A DNA stretch of 64,000 bases from contig JAKVBH010000001.1 in NCBI GenBank assembly GCA_022447495.1, positions 1 to 64,000 of the forward strand. Direction: 5' to 3'. The DNA is from Marinovum sp. Lineage in GTDB: Bacteria; Pseudomonadota; Alphaproteobacteria; Rhodobacterales; Rhodobacteraceae. Position numbers and translations under genes: made by a program. A model generated the notes under the pieces. It worked only from the letters and a program-made list of their open reading frames with translations. It was not told where the DNA came from and ran no database searches. Positions within the stretch are counted from its first letter, which is position 1. Each line of letters opens with the position of its first letter. Of this stretch, positions 19,505 to 27,856 are shown in pieces.

Positions 19505-20002
19505 ATGCCAATGCTCGACCGACGCAAACACAAAGATGATGTGACCCCACAGTACGAAGATTCGGGTCTCTTCAAGACGCCCGTGCTGTGGATTGAGGTG
19601 CACCTCACTCCCAAAATGGGCCGCAATGCTCGCGGCGATTACCTAATCACGGGCTATGTCGAGCGCAATACCGAGATTGAGGTCGTCTTTGCGGGGCGTC
19701 GTCGCGCCTGTGCTGAACCTGCGATTTCAAAGCTCAAGCGCCTTTGGACACAAGCCAATCGCGCCAGCGAAGGCGGCGCGGCACCGAAGCCTGAGCAAGT
19801 GCGGATGCCCGTTCGCGTCAATGGCGCATGGCGGCCACGCTTCCAAAGTGATCAACAAGGATGGGTCACGCGCAGCTATCAGTTGATGGTCGCGGAATGG
19901 AGTATGATCGATCCGGGGGGTGCAATGGTCACCTTTGGCGAGCCGCCGCTGGTATCTGACACCGCCAAGAAGGTCACTGTTAAGGATCGCAAGCAAGCTT
20001 AG
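19505..20002 (+). CDS. Hypothetical protein divergent from uvrA
   Basis: A 165-residue soluble, basic protein that I do not recognise. The start is ATG 19505 or 19511; the ORF track also takes an in-frame GTG at 19502. It contains VLWIEVHLTPKMGRNARGDYLITGYVERN and an alternating pattern that could be mostly beta strand, then a basic helix (AISKLKRLWTQANRAS) and VRVNGAWRPRFQSDQQGWVTRSYQLMVAEW. No signal peptide or membrane segment. It shares its upstream region, including the LexA box, with uvrA, so a damage-response link is possible but unproven. The 208 bases after it hold nothing I can support. Confidence 0.65.
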   Translation: MPMLDRRKHKDDVTPQYEDSGLFKTPVLWIEVHLTPKMGRNARGDYLITGYVERNTEIEVVFAGRRRACAEPAISKLKRLWTQANRASEGGAAPKPEQVRMPVRVNGAWRPRFQSDQQGWVTRSYQLMVAEWSMIDPGGAMVTFGEPPLVSDTAKKVTVKDRKQA

Positions 20003-20210
20003 ACTGACGCAGGCTACCGGAGCGCATTGAAAATTTGCACAAGGCTACCAGTCTCGACCGGGGCTCTCAAATCATTATGATTGATCGCGCGATTGGCCGA
20101 TTTTCTCTGCGGGTTTATTGGTTACTGGCAAGCGAGACAGCCCAAAAGGCGCTTGAGCGGGTTCTGCCACTTTGTGTTCAGACTAGCTATTCCAAGTCAG
20201 CCAGTGGTGA

Positions 20211-21302
20211 TTAGCGGTACCGCAGTGATGCGCCGCAAGGGCCAAACAAATGTACTTTCTCAGGCGCAGCTGACATGGCCGAGGTTTGGCCGCGCAAACC
20301 TCGGTGGATGCCAGGCAATTTCGCCAAAAGGGGCGCATCGCTGTCGTCTGTATCGATATAGACCAAGGTCACCTCGCCCAGTTCCTCAGTATAAGTTACC
20401 TGGCCTTGCACCGCCGCCGTCCCTCGCGCTTCGGTCAAGTCTTCTGGGCGAATACCCACGTTGACCCGCATGCCCATGTCAGCGTCAGTTGTTGGGACGG
20501 TGGAAATCACTTCTAAACCATTGCCCAGAGAGACCCTGGTCCTCGCACCCGTGGCATCAATTGTTCCAGAAATCAGGTTCATGGCCGGAGAGCCGATGAA
20601 CTGTGCCACAAACTCGCTGTTGGGCGTTTCATAGAGCTCCAGAGGAGTGCCCACCTGCGCGATGCCTTTGTTCGCGAGCACAACGATCCGCGACGCCAAG
20701 GTCATGGCCTCTACCTGATCGTGTGTCACATAAATCATAGTGCTCTCAGGCATGGCCTCTTTGAGCTTCGCAATCTCAATCCGCGTCGCAACGCGCAGCG
20801 CCGCGTCGAGATTGGAAAGCGGCTCATCGAAGAGATAGACCTTGGGATCGCGCACAATCGAGCGCCCAATGGCAACCCGCTGCCGCTGGCCTCCGGAGAG
20901 CGCTTTGGGCAACCGGTCAAGATACGGTTCCAACTGTAGAACTTTGGCCGCGTTCGAAATGGACTCATCGATCTCGGCTTTCGATTTCTTCGCCAGTTTC
21001 AGGGCAAAGGCCATGTTCTCGCGCACGGTCATATGCGGGTAGAGCGCGTAGGACTGGAACACCATCGCAATACCGCGCTGGGATGGCGGCACGTCATTCA
21101 TAACTTGTCCGTCAATCTCCAAAGTACCGCCCGTGATCTTTTCCAACCCGGCGATCATGCGCAACAAAGTTGATTTCCCGCAGCCCGAGGGACCCACAAA
21201 AACGATCAATTCGCCTTGGTTGATATCAAGGTCGATATTGTTGAGCACGTTGACTGTGCCGCCATAGGTCTTTTCGATATCTGTGAGTTTTAGATCGGCC
21301 AT
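20211..21302 (-). CDS. aglK: Alpha-glucoside ABC transporter ATP-binding protein
   Basis: A 363-residue MalK/UgpC-type ATPase energising the AglEFG importer. Walker A GPSGCGKST, Q-loop MVFQSYALYPHMTV, signature LSGGQRQRVAIGR, Walker B VYLFDEPLSNLD and H-loop VTHDQVEA are all intact, followed by the C-terminal TOBE/regulatory domain (GIRPEDL, EELGEVTLVYID). The start is ATG 21302 (MADLKLTDIEKTYGG); the ORF track's 21521 extension reads through the upstream aglA gene. It is the last gene of the aglEFGAK unit, 25 bases after aglA. Confidence 0.95.
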   Translation of the reverse strand: MADLKLTDIEKTYGGTVNVLNNIDLDINQGELIVFVGPSGCGKSTLLRMIAGLEKITGGTLEIDGQVMNDVPPSQRGIAMVFQSYALYPHMTVRENMAFALKLAKKSKAEIDESISNAAKVLQLEPYLDRLPKALSGGQRQRVAIGRSIVRDPKVYLFDEPLSNLDAALRVATRIEIAKLKEAMPESTMIYVTHDQVEAMTLASRIVVLANKGIAQVGTPLELYETPNSEFVAQFIGSPAMNLISGTIDATGARTRVSLGNGLEVISTVPTTDADMGMRVNVGIRPEDLTEARGTAAVQGQVTYTEELGEVTLVYIDTDDSDAPLLAKLPGIHRGLRGQTSAMSAAPEKVHLFGPCGASLRYR

Positions 21303-21327
21303 CTTTACCCCCCTTCTCGTTGTATCG

Positions 21328-22971
21328 TTAGACCGCGCGGGCCAAGGACATGGCCCACCTTGGCAAATGCACCTGCCCAGCGTCCGGCGCTTGGGCTTCG
21401 ACGTCGTCACCAACACCCGCCCATGTGCCATCGGGCAAAGCCACCATCGCAGGTGTTTCGCCCAAGTTGAATGCACAGAACAAACGATCACCATCCAGGT
21501 GACGTTCAAAACGCAACACATCGTCTTCGACGCTCAAGTTCTTCAACCCGCCTTTGGCCAAAGCGGGATGTGCTTTGCGCAAGGCAATCACGCGGCGATA
21601 GTGATGTATCAACGCCTCTGGATCGTCTTCTTGCTCCGCCGCCGCCCGCGCCAAATGTTCGGGCGCTACGGGCAACCAGGGGCTCGCTTCTGAAAAACCG
21701 CCGTTTTGGTTGGAGTTTTCCCAGACCATGGGTGTCCGACAGCCATCACGGCCTTTGAATTCTGGCCAAAACTCGATGCCATAGGGATCTTGAAGGTCTT
21801 TATAGGCGACCTCAGCTTCGCCGAAACCCAACTCTTCGCCTTGGTAAATGCAGGCAGAGCCTCGCAGGCACATCATCAGCGTTGCCATCATCCGAAGCCC
21901 AGAATCATCCATCGCCCAACGGCTGGCGTGACGGGTCACGTCGTGATTTGAAAACGCCCAAGTGGCCCAGCCGTCGCCGGCCACGTCAGCAACTTTGGTA
22001 AGCACATCCGCCACCTCGCGCGCCGAGGGACGGTCGTTGGCAAGGAACTCGAAGGCGTAGCACATCTGCATCAGATCGTCGCCGGCGGTGTACTGGCCCA
22101 AAATCTCCAGACCGTATTGCGCATCGCCAACTTCGCCGACAGCGGCTGCGTTATAGGGTTCCATCACCGCACGCAGCTTGCGCAGGAACGCAAGGTTCTC
22201 GGGCTGGTTTTTGTCATAGAGATGGTTCTGGTGGTTGTAGGGGTTCACGCTGGGCGCGATTGTGTTGTTGCGCTCATGCGGCTCCAGGCCGGGATTTGAG
22301 CGCAACTCTTTGTCATGGACATAGAAGTTGATCGTATCGAGCCGAAAGCCATCCACCCCACGATCAAGCCAGAAACGCGCCACATCGAGCAGCGCCTCTT
22401 GCACTTGTGGTTCATGGAAGTTGAGGTCTGGTTGCGACGTTAGAAAGTTGTGCAGGTAATATTGTTCCCGCTGTGTGTCCCATTGCCAGGCAGAACCGCC
22501 AAAGATTGACAACCAATTGTTGGGCGGTGTGCCGTCAAGTTTGGGATCGGCCCAAACATACCAGTTCGACTTTTTGTTGGTGCGATCCGCGCGGCTTTCC
22601 GCAAACCAAGGATGCGCGTCCGAGGTGTGAGACAACACCAAATCAATCAAAACACGCACGCCAAGCGCATGGGCCCGCGCAATCAGCGCATCAAAATCGG
22701 CCAGCGTGCCAAACATAGGATCGACATCGCAATAATCGGACACGTCGTAGCCGAAGTCCTTCATCGGCGATTTGAAGAATGGTGAAATCCAGAGCGCGTC
22801 CACACCAAGCGAGGCGATGTGATCAAGCCGTTCTGTAATGCCTGGAAGGTCGCCGATCCCGTCTCCATTGCTGTCTTGATAGCTGCGTGGATAAACTTGG
22901 TAGATGACTGCGCCGCGCCACCAATCTCGATCGGTAGAGGCCAGTTGAGCAACTTTGTTTTGCACGTTCAT
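21328..22971 (-). CDS. aglA: Alpha-glucosidase, glycoside hydrolase family 13
   Basis: A 547-residue cytoplasmic GH13 enzyme that hydrolyses imported alpha-glucosides such as maltose, sucrose or trehalose analogues. The start MNVQNKVAQLASTDRDWWRGAVIYQVYPRSY is typical. Catalytic residues are visible: nucleophile Asp212 (GFRLDTIN), acid/base Glu280 (VGEVGD) and Asp344 (FSNHDVTRH). The four GH13 conserved regions are in the expected order, including DLVLSHTSD. It sits between the permease and ATPase genes of the agl importer, the same order as in Sinorhizobium-type agl operons. Confidence 0.96.
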   Translation of the reverse strand: MNVQNKVAQLASTDRDWWRGAVIYQVYPRSYQDSNGDGIGDLPGITERLDHIASLGVDALWISPFFKSPMKDFGYDVSDYCDVDPMFGTLADFDALIARAHALGVRVLIDLVLSHTSDAHPWFAESRADRTNKKSNWYVWADPKLDGTPPNNWLSIFGGSAWQWDTQREQYYLHNFLTSQPDLNFHEPQVQEALLDVARFWLDRGVDGFRLDTINFYVHDKELRSNPGLEPHERNNTIAPSVNPYNHQNHLYDKNQPENLAFLRKLRAVMEPYNAAAVGEVGDAQYGLEILGQYTAGDDLMQMCYAFEFLANDRPSAREVADVLTKVADVAGDGWATWAFSNHDVTRHASRWAMDDSGLRMMATLMMCLRGSACIYQGEELGFGEAEVAYKDLQDPYGIEFWPEFKGRDGCRTPMVWENSNQNGGFSEASPWLPVAPEHLARAAAEQEDDPEALIHHYRRVIALRKAHPALAKGGLKNLSVEDDVLRFERHLDGDRLFCAFNLGETPAMVALPDGTWAGVGDDVEAQAPDAGQVHLPRWAMSLARAV

Positions 22972-22984
22972 CTGCGATGACTTT

Positions 22985-24127
22985 CTATTTTACGGAGCCC
23001 GCGAGGAGGCCGCGGACGAGGTAACGTTGCATGGCGAAGAAAACGATCAGGGGCACCGCCATGGAGACAAACGCCGCTGTGGCAAGGATTTCCCAATTAC
23101 CGCCGCGTGTGCCGAGCAGTTCCACGATCTCGTTGGTCATCACGGTTGTTTGCCCCGTTGCGTCGATCAAGAACACCTTGGCCACAAGGAGGTCATTCCA
23201 GGTCCAGAGGAATTGGAAGATCGCAAAAGCTGCTAGTGCGGGGAAGCTCAGTGGCAAGATGATCTTGGTGAAGATCTGGAAGTCCGTAGCGCCATCCACA
23301 CGGGCGTTTTCAATGATGTCACGAGGCAAACCGGCCATATAGTTGCGCAACAGATAAATCGCGAGTGGAAGCCCAAAGCCCGTGTGGGCCAGCCAGACCC
23401 CGATATAGCCTTTGCCAATGCCAATATTGAGGTGCAGCTTCAGGAGTGGAATGAGCGCCAATTGCAGGGGCACAACCAAAAGTCCTACAATCGCAGCGAC
23501 CAAAATCGCGCGCCCGGGAAATTCCATCCAGGCTAGGGCATAGGCCGCGAAAGCCGCCACGAGGATGGGAATGATCGTCGCTGGGATTGTCACGGTGAAA
23601 GTGTTGAAAAAGGCCCGCGTCATGCTCTCTGTATTTTCAGGATCAAAGAGCATCAATTCATAGTTCGCAGTTGTGAATTCGGGTGGCGCCGTCGCGGTGG
23701 TGAAGACGCGAGGCAGGCGCTTGCCCTCTTGGCTTTCAGCCGCGGTAAAGCGGATCGCGCCGCTCTCAGACACGGTCACCGTGCGATCGCGGCTGAGTTC
23801 AGCGGTGTCACCCGGGCTGTAGGCTTCTGTGGCACGAGATGAGGTACCCCATGCGCTGACCACAACTTCACGGCCCTCGAAGAGCTCGCCTTCGATGACA
23901 AAGTGATCGCCCTCTTGTACTTCTTTACCGGAGAGGCGGATGGCGGGGTTCTGGGCCTCTTGCGTGGCTAGGGACGACCACCAACCCGAGCTTGAGATTT
24001 GGTCCGCCGTGCGAAACGACGACACAAAAAGCCCAACAGTTGGGAAGATCCATAATAGGACCAGCAAAAGTGCCGTGAGATGTGTCACGACGACCAAGGA
24101 GGATTTGGTACCTGCGATATTATCCAT
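22985..24127 (-). CDS. aglG: Alpha-glucoside ABC transporter permease AglG
   Basis: A 380-residue MalG-type permease. TM1 is LTALLLVLLWIFPTVGLFVSSF. A periplasmic insertion of about 110 residues follows (from ISSSGWWSSLATQEAQNPAIRL to PRVFTTA), then five further helices and the EAA coupling loop (ENARVDGATDFQIFTKIILPLSFP) that docks on AglK. The start is ATG 24127 (MDNIAGTKSSLVVVTHL); the ORF track's longer version runs back into aglF in another frame. It lies 11 bases downstream of the aglF stop and 13 bases upstream of aglA. Confidence 0.94.
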   Translation of the reverse strand: MDNIAGTKSSLVVVTHLTALLLVLLWIFPTVGLFVSSFRTADQISSSGWWSSLATQEAQNPAIRLSGKEVQEGDHFVIEGELFEGREVVVSAWGTSSRATEAYSPGDTAELSRDRTVTVSESGAIRFTAAESQEGKRLPRVFTTATAPPEFTTANYELMLFDPENTESMTRAFFNTFTVTIPATIIPILVAAFAAYALAWMEFPGRAILVAAIVGLLVVPLQLALIPLLKLHLNIGIGKGYIGVWLAHTGFGLPLAIYLLRNYMAGLPRDIIENARVDGATDFQIFTKIILPLSFPALAAFAIFQFLWTWNDLLVAKVFLIDATGQTTVMTNEIVELLGTRGGNWEILATAAFVSMAVPLIVFFAMQRYLVRGLLAGSVK

Positions 24128-24138
24128 CTGGCCGCCCC

Positions 24139-25140
24139 TTACTGCATTTCCTTGCGCACTTGGCGCACGTTCCAGACGAGGATCGGCAAGACAAGAAGCA
24201 TGAGCACCATGGCAGAAGCCGAGCTGACCCCCCAATCAAACGCGCGGAAGAGCTTGTCGTACATGTAATTGGCCAGAACTTGAGTGTTCCATTGCCCGTT
24301 GGTCATGGCAAAGACGATGTCAAAGACCTTGAGCGTGGCAATGGTGATCGTGGTCCAGACCACCACAATGGTTGGCATGATCTGCGGGACTTTGATCTTG
24401 AAGAAAATCTGAAACGGGTTGGCCCCATCGACGATGGCGGCCTCAACGGTCTCTTCTGGGATACCACGTAGCGCCGCCGACAAGATTACCATGGCAAAGC
24501 CCGTTTGGATCCAGATCAAGACGATCATGAGAAAGAAGTTGTTCCAAAACGGAATGGTGAGCCATGTCTGCGGTTCTGTGCCACCAAGGGCAATATATAT
24601 AGCGTTGAGCACGCCGATTTGCTCGGTGCCCATCGGTCGAGATTCATAGACGAGTTTCCAAATGACGGAGGCGCCAACGAGCGAAATCGCCATTGGCATA
24701 AAGATGATCGACTTGGCAATATTGCCCCAGCCGAGCCGGTCGGTGACCTGTGCTACCAGCAACCCAAAGGCGGTGGATGCAGCGGGCACCACAAAGAGCC
24801 AGAGCATGTTGTTGCGCATGGCTTCCCAGAACTTTGGTTCTGAGACCATCTGTTCATAGTTGGCGAGGCCCACAAAGGCGTTGCCTTGATCGCGATCCAG
24901 AAAGGAGAGACGCAGTGTCTCAATCACAGGATATACAAGATAGAGCGACAACGCGAAGAGCGCCGGAAAGAGGAAAAGCCAGGGCCGGATCAGATTGGCG
25001 CGATTGATGTTGCGCCCCGCATTCGGTCCGCGCGGCGGAAAGAGCACTTTGTCCAAGAAAAGGTTTGAGGCGTAGAAGTATCCGATGCAGGCCGTCACGG
25101 CCACGGCGATGGTCACGACTGCCAGTATGGCGGGTGGCAT
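24139..25140 (-). CDS. aglF: Alpha-glucoside ABC transporter permease AglF
   Basis: A 333-residue MalF-type permease with an extra N-terminal helix (ILAVVTIAVAVTACIGYFYAS). The core helices follow (LIRPWLFLFPALFALSLYLVYPVIETLRLSFLDR and onward) and the EAA loop (EAAIVDGANPFQIFFKIKVPQIMP). It pairs with AglG to form the transmembrane channel. Its start follows aglE by 96 bases; the gap has GC-rich, partly complementary sequence that could buffer the high expression usually needed for the binding protein, but I see no clean terminator. Confidence 0.94.
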   Translation of the reverse strand: MPPAILAVVTIAVAVTACIGYFYASNLFLDKVLFPPRGPNAGRNINRANLIRPWLFLFPALFALSLYLVYPVIETLRLSFLDRDQGNAFVGLANYEQMVSEPKFWEAMRNNMLWLFVVPAASTAFGLLVAQVTDRLGWGNIAKSIIFMPMAISLVGASVIWKLVYESRPMGTEQIGVLNAIYIALGGTEPQTWLTIPFWNNFFLMIVLIWIQTGFAMVILSAALRGIPEETVEAAIVDGANPFQIFFKIKVPQIMPTIVVVWTTITIATLKVFDIVFAMTNGQWNTQVLANYMYDKLFRAFDWGVSSASAMVLMLLVLPILVWNVRQVRKEMQ

Positions 25141-25236
25141 GGGTCCCCCTCCCTATCAAAACCGAAAAACGATGCGATCTACCTGGTGGATGCACCCCAC
25201 ACTCGTGGCGGGATGCATCAGCGTTTTCAAAACCGC

Positions 25237-26595
25237 CTACTTCAGCGCGTCCCAGGAGGTCTGGATTTCGGAGGCTACGGTGGCTGCGTCTTTGCCGCCC
25301 GCGTAGTCGACCATGCCAGACCAGAAGGATCCGGCACCCACGCCACCCGGCATCAGGTCAGACCCGTCAAAACGGAAGGTCGTGGCACCCAAGAGGATCT
25401 CACCAAGACCGCGCTGAGTGTCGTTGAGATAGGCGTCGAGGTTCACACCGTTGTGGGGTGTCAGGAAGCCCGTCTGCGCCATCATGATCTCATGGGAAAT
25501 TGGCAGCTTGAGGAAGTCCATCACGGCTGCAGAGCCATCCGAGGCATTGGTGACCGCCATCAGTGTACCGCCGCCCAGAACTGGGTTACCGAGATTCTTG
25601 TCTGCATAGCTTGGGAAGTAGAAGAAGTCGGTGTCAACGCCGAACTCAACCCCTTCTGGGAAGAACGCGGGTACGAAGGACGCTTGGCGGTGCATGTAGC
25701 ACTGGGGTGGCGAGCTAAAGAGGCCTTTGGGGCTATCGCGGAAGTCTGTGGAAGCCACAGCACCGGCGCCGCCGGAGACTTTGGCATCGTCACGGGCGAA
25801 CCAGCCGAACTCTTCGATAGCCGCAACAACACGTGGGTCGTCGAATTTCATCTCGTTGCTGACCCATTGGTCATAGACCTCTGGGGTCTGCGTGCGCAGC
25901 ATCATGTCTTCGACCCAGTCGGTTGCTGGCCAACCGGTCGCGGCGCCGGAACCCAGACCAAGGCACCATGGCACCTCACCGTCGGCAACTATTTGTTCGG
26001 TCAGCGCTTTGAGATCTTCCATGGTTTCAGGCACTTCATAGCCCGCGTCTTCGAAGTTCTCGGGGCTGTACCAAACTAGCGACTTCACGTTCACATTGTA
26101 GAAGAAGCCGTACATTTGGTCGGCGCCGTTCTCATCGGCATAGGTGCCGAGATCGACCCAGGATTGCCCTGCTGCGTAATTGTCACGCACCCAGTCGGAT
26201 GTTCCATCCGCCAGCGGCGACAACTGGCCCTTGGCAGCCATCACAGCAGCAAGGCCAGGCTGTGGGAACACAGCGATGTTCGGCGCGGAGCCCGCTTCGG
26301 CGTCGATGACGATCTGTTGCTCGAACCCGTCGGAGCCAGTGTAGACCACGTCCGCGCCTGTGGCTTCTTCAAAATACGCCAGAGCGTTGTTGAAGTAGCC
26401 GTCTTCAGGGCTCAGCCATGGGCCAAAGATTGTGATGGTTTGTCCGGACAGATCAGGTGCGTTTTCGGCCCATGCGGTGTAGCTGTCCCAGCTGAACGGC
26501 CCCTCGCCTGGCGCAAATGCCAAGTGTCCGTCGGCATGCGCAAACCCAGCAGTAAGTGCGAGCGCTGCGGCGCCCGTCATCAAAGATTTTTTCAT
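25237..26595 (-). CDS. aglE: Alpha-glucoside ABC transporter substrate-binding protein
   Basis: A 452-residue periplasmic binding protein with signal peptide MKKSLMTGAAALALTAGFAHA. The mature part is family 1-type sugar-binding: LSGQTITIFGPWLSPEDGYF, SDGFEQQIVIDAEAGSAPNIAVFPQPG, and VPWCLGLGSGAATGWPATDWVEDM. The start is ATG 26595 after a GGGAGGA ribosome site, nine codons into the ORF-track frame. It is the first gene of the agl operon and faces aglR across a gap holding a LacI-type palindrome, so induction by alpha-glucosides through AglR is likely. Confidence 0.95.
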   Translation of the reverse strand: MKKSLMTGAAALALTAGFAHADGHLAFAPGEGPFSWDSYTAWAENAPDLSGQTITIFGPWLSPEDGYFNNALAYFEEATGADVVYTGSDGFEQQIVIDAEAGSAPNIAVFPQPGLAAVMAAKGQLSPLADGTSDWVRDNYAAGQSWVDLGTYADENGADQMYGFFYNVNVKSLVWYSPENFEDAGYEVPETMEDLKALTEQIVADGEVPWCLGLGSGAATGWPATDWVEDMMLRTQTPEVYDQWVSNEMKFDDPRVVAAIEEFGWFARDDAKVSGGAGAVASTDFRDSPKGLFSSPPQCYMHRQASFVPAFFPEGVEFGVDTDFFYFPSYADKNLGNPVLGGGTLMAVTNASDGSAAVMDFLKLPISHEIMMAQTGFLTPHNGVNLDAYLNDTQRGLGEILLGATTFRFDGSDLMPGGVGAGSFWSGMVDYAGGKDAATVASEIQTSWDALK

Positions 26596-26678
26596 ATAGT
26601 CCTCCCGTGTGCGTCTCATCAAAACGCGTTGGCTCCTTTTCGTGACTTTGTGTGAGTTAGGTCTTGACCGACTCGCCT

Positions 26679-26690
26679 CAAAGCGCTTTG
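26679..26690. promoter_or_regulatory. LacI-family operator palindrome (probable AglR site)
   Basis: CAAAGCGCTTTG is a perfect 12-base palindrome with the central CG typical of LacI/GalR operators. It lies in the aglE-aglR divergent gap, 84 bases from the aglE start and 132 bases from the aglR start. Position and symmetry fit an AglR operator. Confidence 0.75.
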
Positions 26691-26821
26691 GATGCCTTTA
26701 CGATTATGTGAAGCCACTCCAAAGTCAATGACCAAAAATTCAAACATATCAGATACTTCTATGCGCCGCAGCGTGCAACTGGCCATTGAAATAGATGCAT
26801 TAGCGGTGATACAGCTTTGAC

Positions 26822-27850
26822 ATGAACCTCAAAGAACTCTCTGAAAAACTGGGCCTGTCACAAACCACCGTGAGCCGTGCTCTGAATGGATATCCAGAGG
26901 TATCCGAGACGACGCGCAAGCGTGTGGTCGCCGCGGCCCGCGCCGCCAATTACTCGCCCTCGACGCGTGCACGTTCCCTTGCCACAGGGCGCGCCATGAG
27001 CATCGGACACGTCATTCCCGTGGCCACACGGCACGAGATGGTAAACCCCGTTTTTGGCGACTTCATCGCAGGCGCAAGCGAAGTCTATGCCGTGGCAGGC
27101 TATGAGATGCTTCTCAGCCTTGTACCAGATGGAGAGGAAGAGGACGTCTACCGCGCCCTTAAAGCGAAAGCGGCTGTAGATGGGATCGTGGTCCACGCCC
27201 CTCGCATGGCGGATCCCCGGATCGCCTTGCTGGATGAGCTTGCCCTGCCCTTTGTGGTTCATGGCCGAGCCAGCGAAATCGACACGCCTTATTCTTGGGT
27301 CGATGTGCCCAACCGTGGCGTATTCCGCGAAGCCACCGACCACCTCACCTCCCAAGGCCACACCCGTATCGCCTTAATAAATGGCCAAGAGACCATGGAT
27401 TTTGCTTTTCGCAGGCGTTTGGGCTTTGAGGATGCGCTGGCGGACGCCAACCTCAGCGTTGATGCTCGCTGGATGCATGCTCAAGACATGACCGAGGCCT
27501 ACGGCTACGAGGCCACCTGCGCCATGCTGGCCATGTCCCCTGCTCCCACCGCCTTTTTGGTGGCGTCTTTGATCACTGCCTTGGGTGTTCAACGCGCGGT
27601 GATAGACGCTGGGTTTCGTCTGGGCAAAGACGTCTCGGTGCTCACCTTCGACGATGATCTCTCTTATCTGCGCAACGGCACCGGCGAAAACGCGATATTC
27701 ACAGCCGTGCGATCTTCAGTTCGTGACGCGGGCCGCACGGCAGCAAACATGCTGCTTGAGCGCATCGAAAACCCAAACGTCGCCCATAAAACCCATATGA
27801 TGGACACTCAATTTGTGGTGGGCGGTTCGACCGGCCCCGCTCCGGACTAG
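26822..27850 (+). CDS. aglR: LacI-family regulator of the alpha-glucoside locus
   Basis: A 342-residue LacI/GalR repressor: N-terminal helix-turn-helix NLKELSEKLGLSQTTVSRALNGYPEVSE with the hinge (AANYSPSTRARSLATGRA), then a periplasmic-binding-like sugar-sensing domain (GHVIPVATRHEMVNPVFGDFIAGA, VLTFDDDLSYL). It is divergent from aglE and is followed on the same strand by the GH1 and glucokinase genes, so it probably represses both directions until an alpha-glucoside is bound. The stop is 6 bases before the next gene. Confidence 0.93.
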   Translation: MNLKELSEKLGLSQTTVSRALNGYPEVSETTRKRVVAAARAANYSPSTRARSLATGRAMSIGHVIPVATRHEMVNPVFGDFIAGASEVYAVAGYEMLLSLVPDGEEEDVYRALKAKAAVDGIVVHAPRMADPRIALLDELALPFVVHGRASEIDTPYSWVDVPNRGVFREATDHLTSQGHTRIALINGQETMDFAFRRRLGFEDALADANLSVDARWMHAQDMTEAYGYEATCAMLAMSPAPTAFLVASLITALGVQRAVIDAGFRLGKDVSVLTFDDDLSYLRNGTGENAIFTAVRSSVRDAGRTAANMLLERIENPNVAHKTHMMDTQFVVGGSTGPAPD

Positions 27851-27856
27851 ACATAC

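Noticed and set aside
25141-25236. Partly complementary GC-rich sequence between aglE and aglF
   Set aside because: The arms do not pair cleanly and no T-tract follows, so I do not call it a terminator or attenuator.
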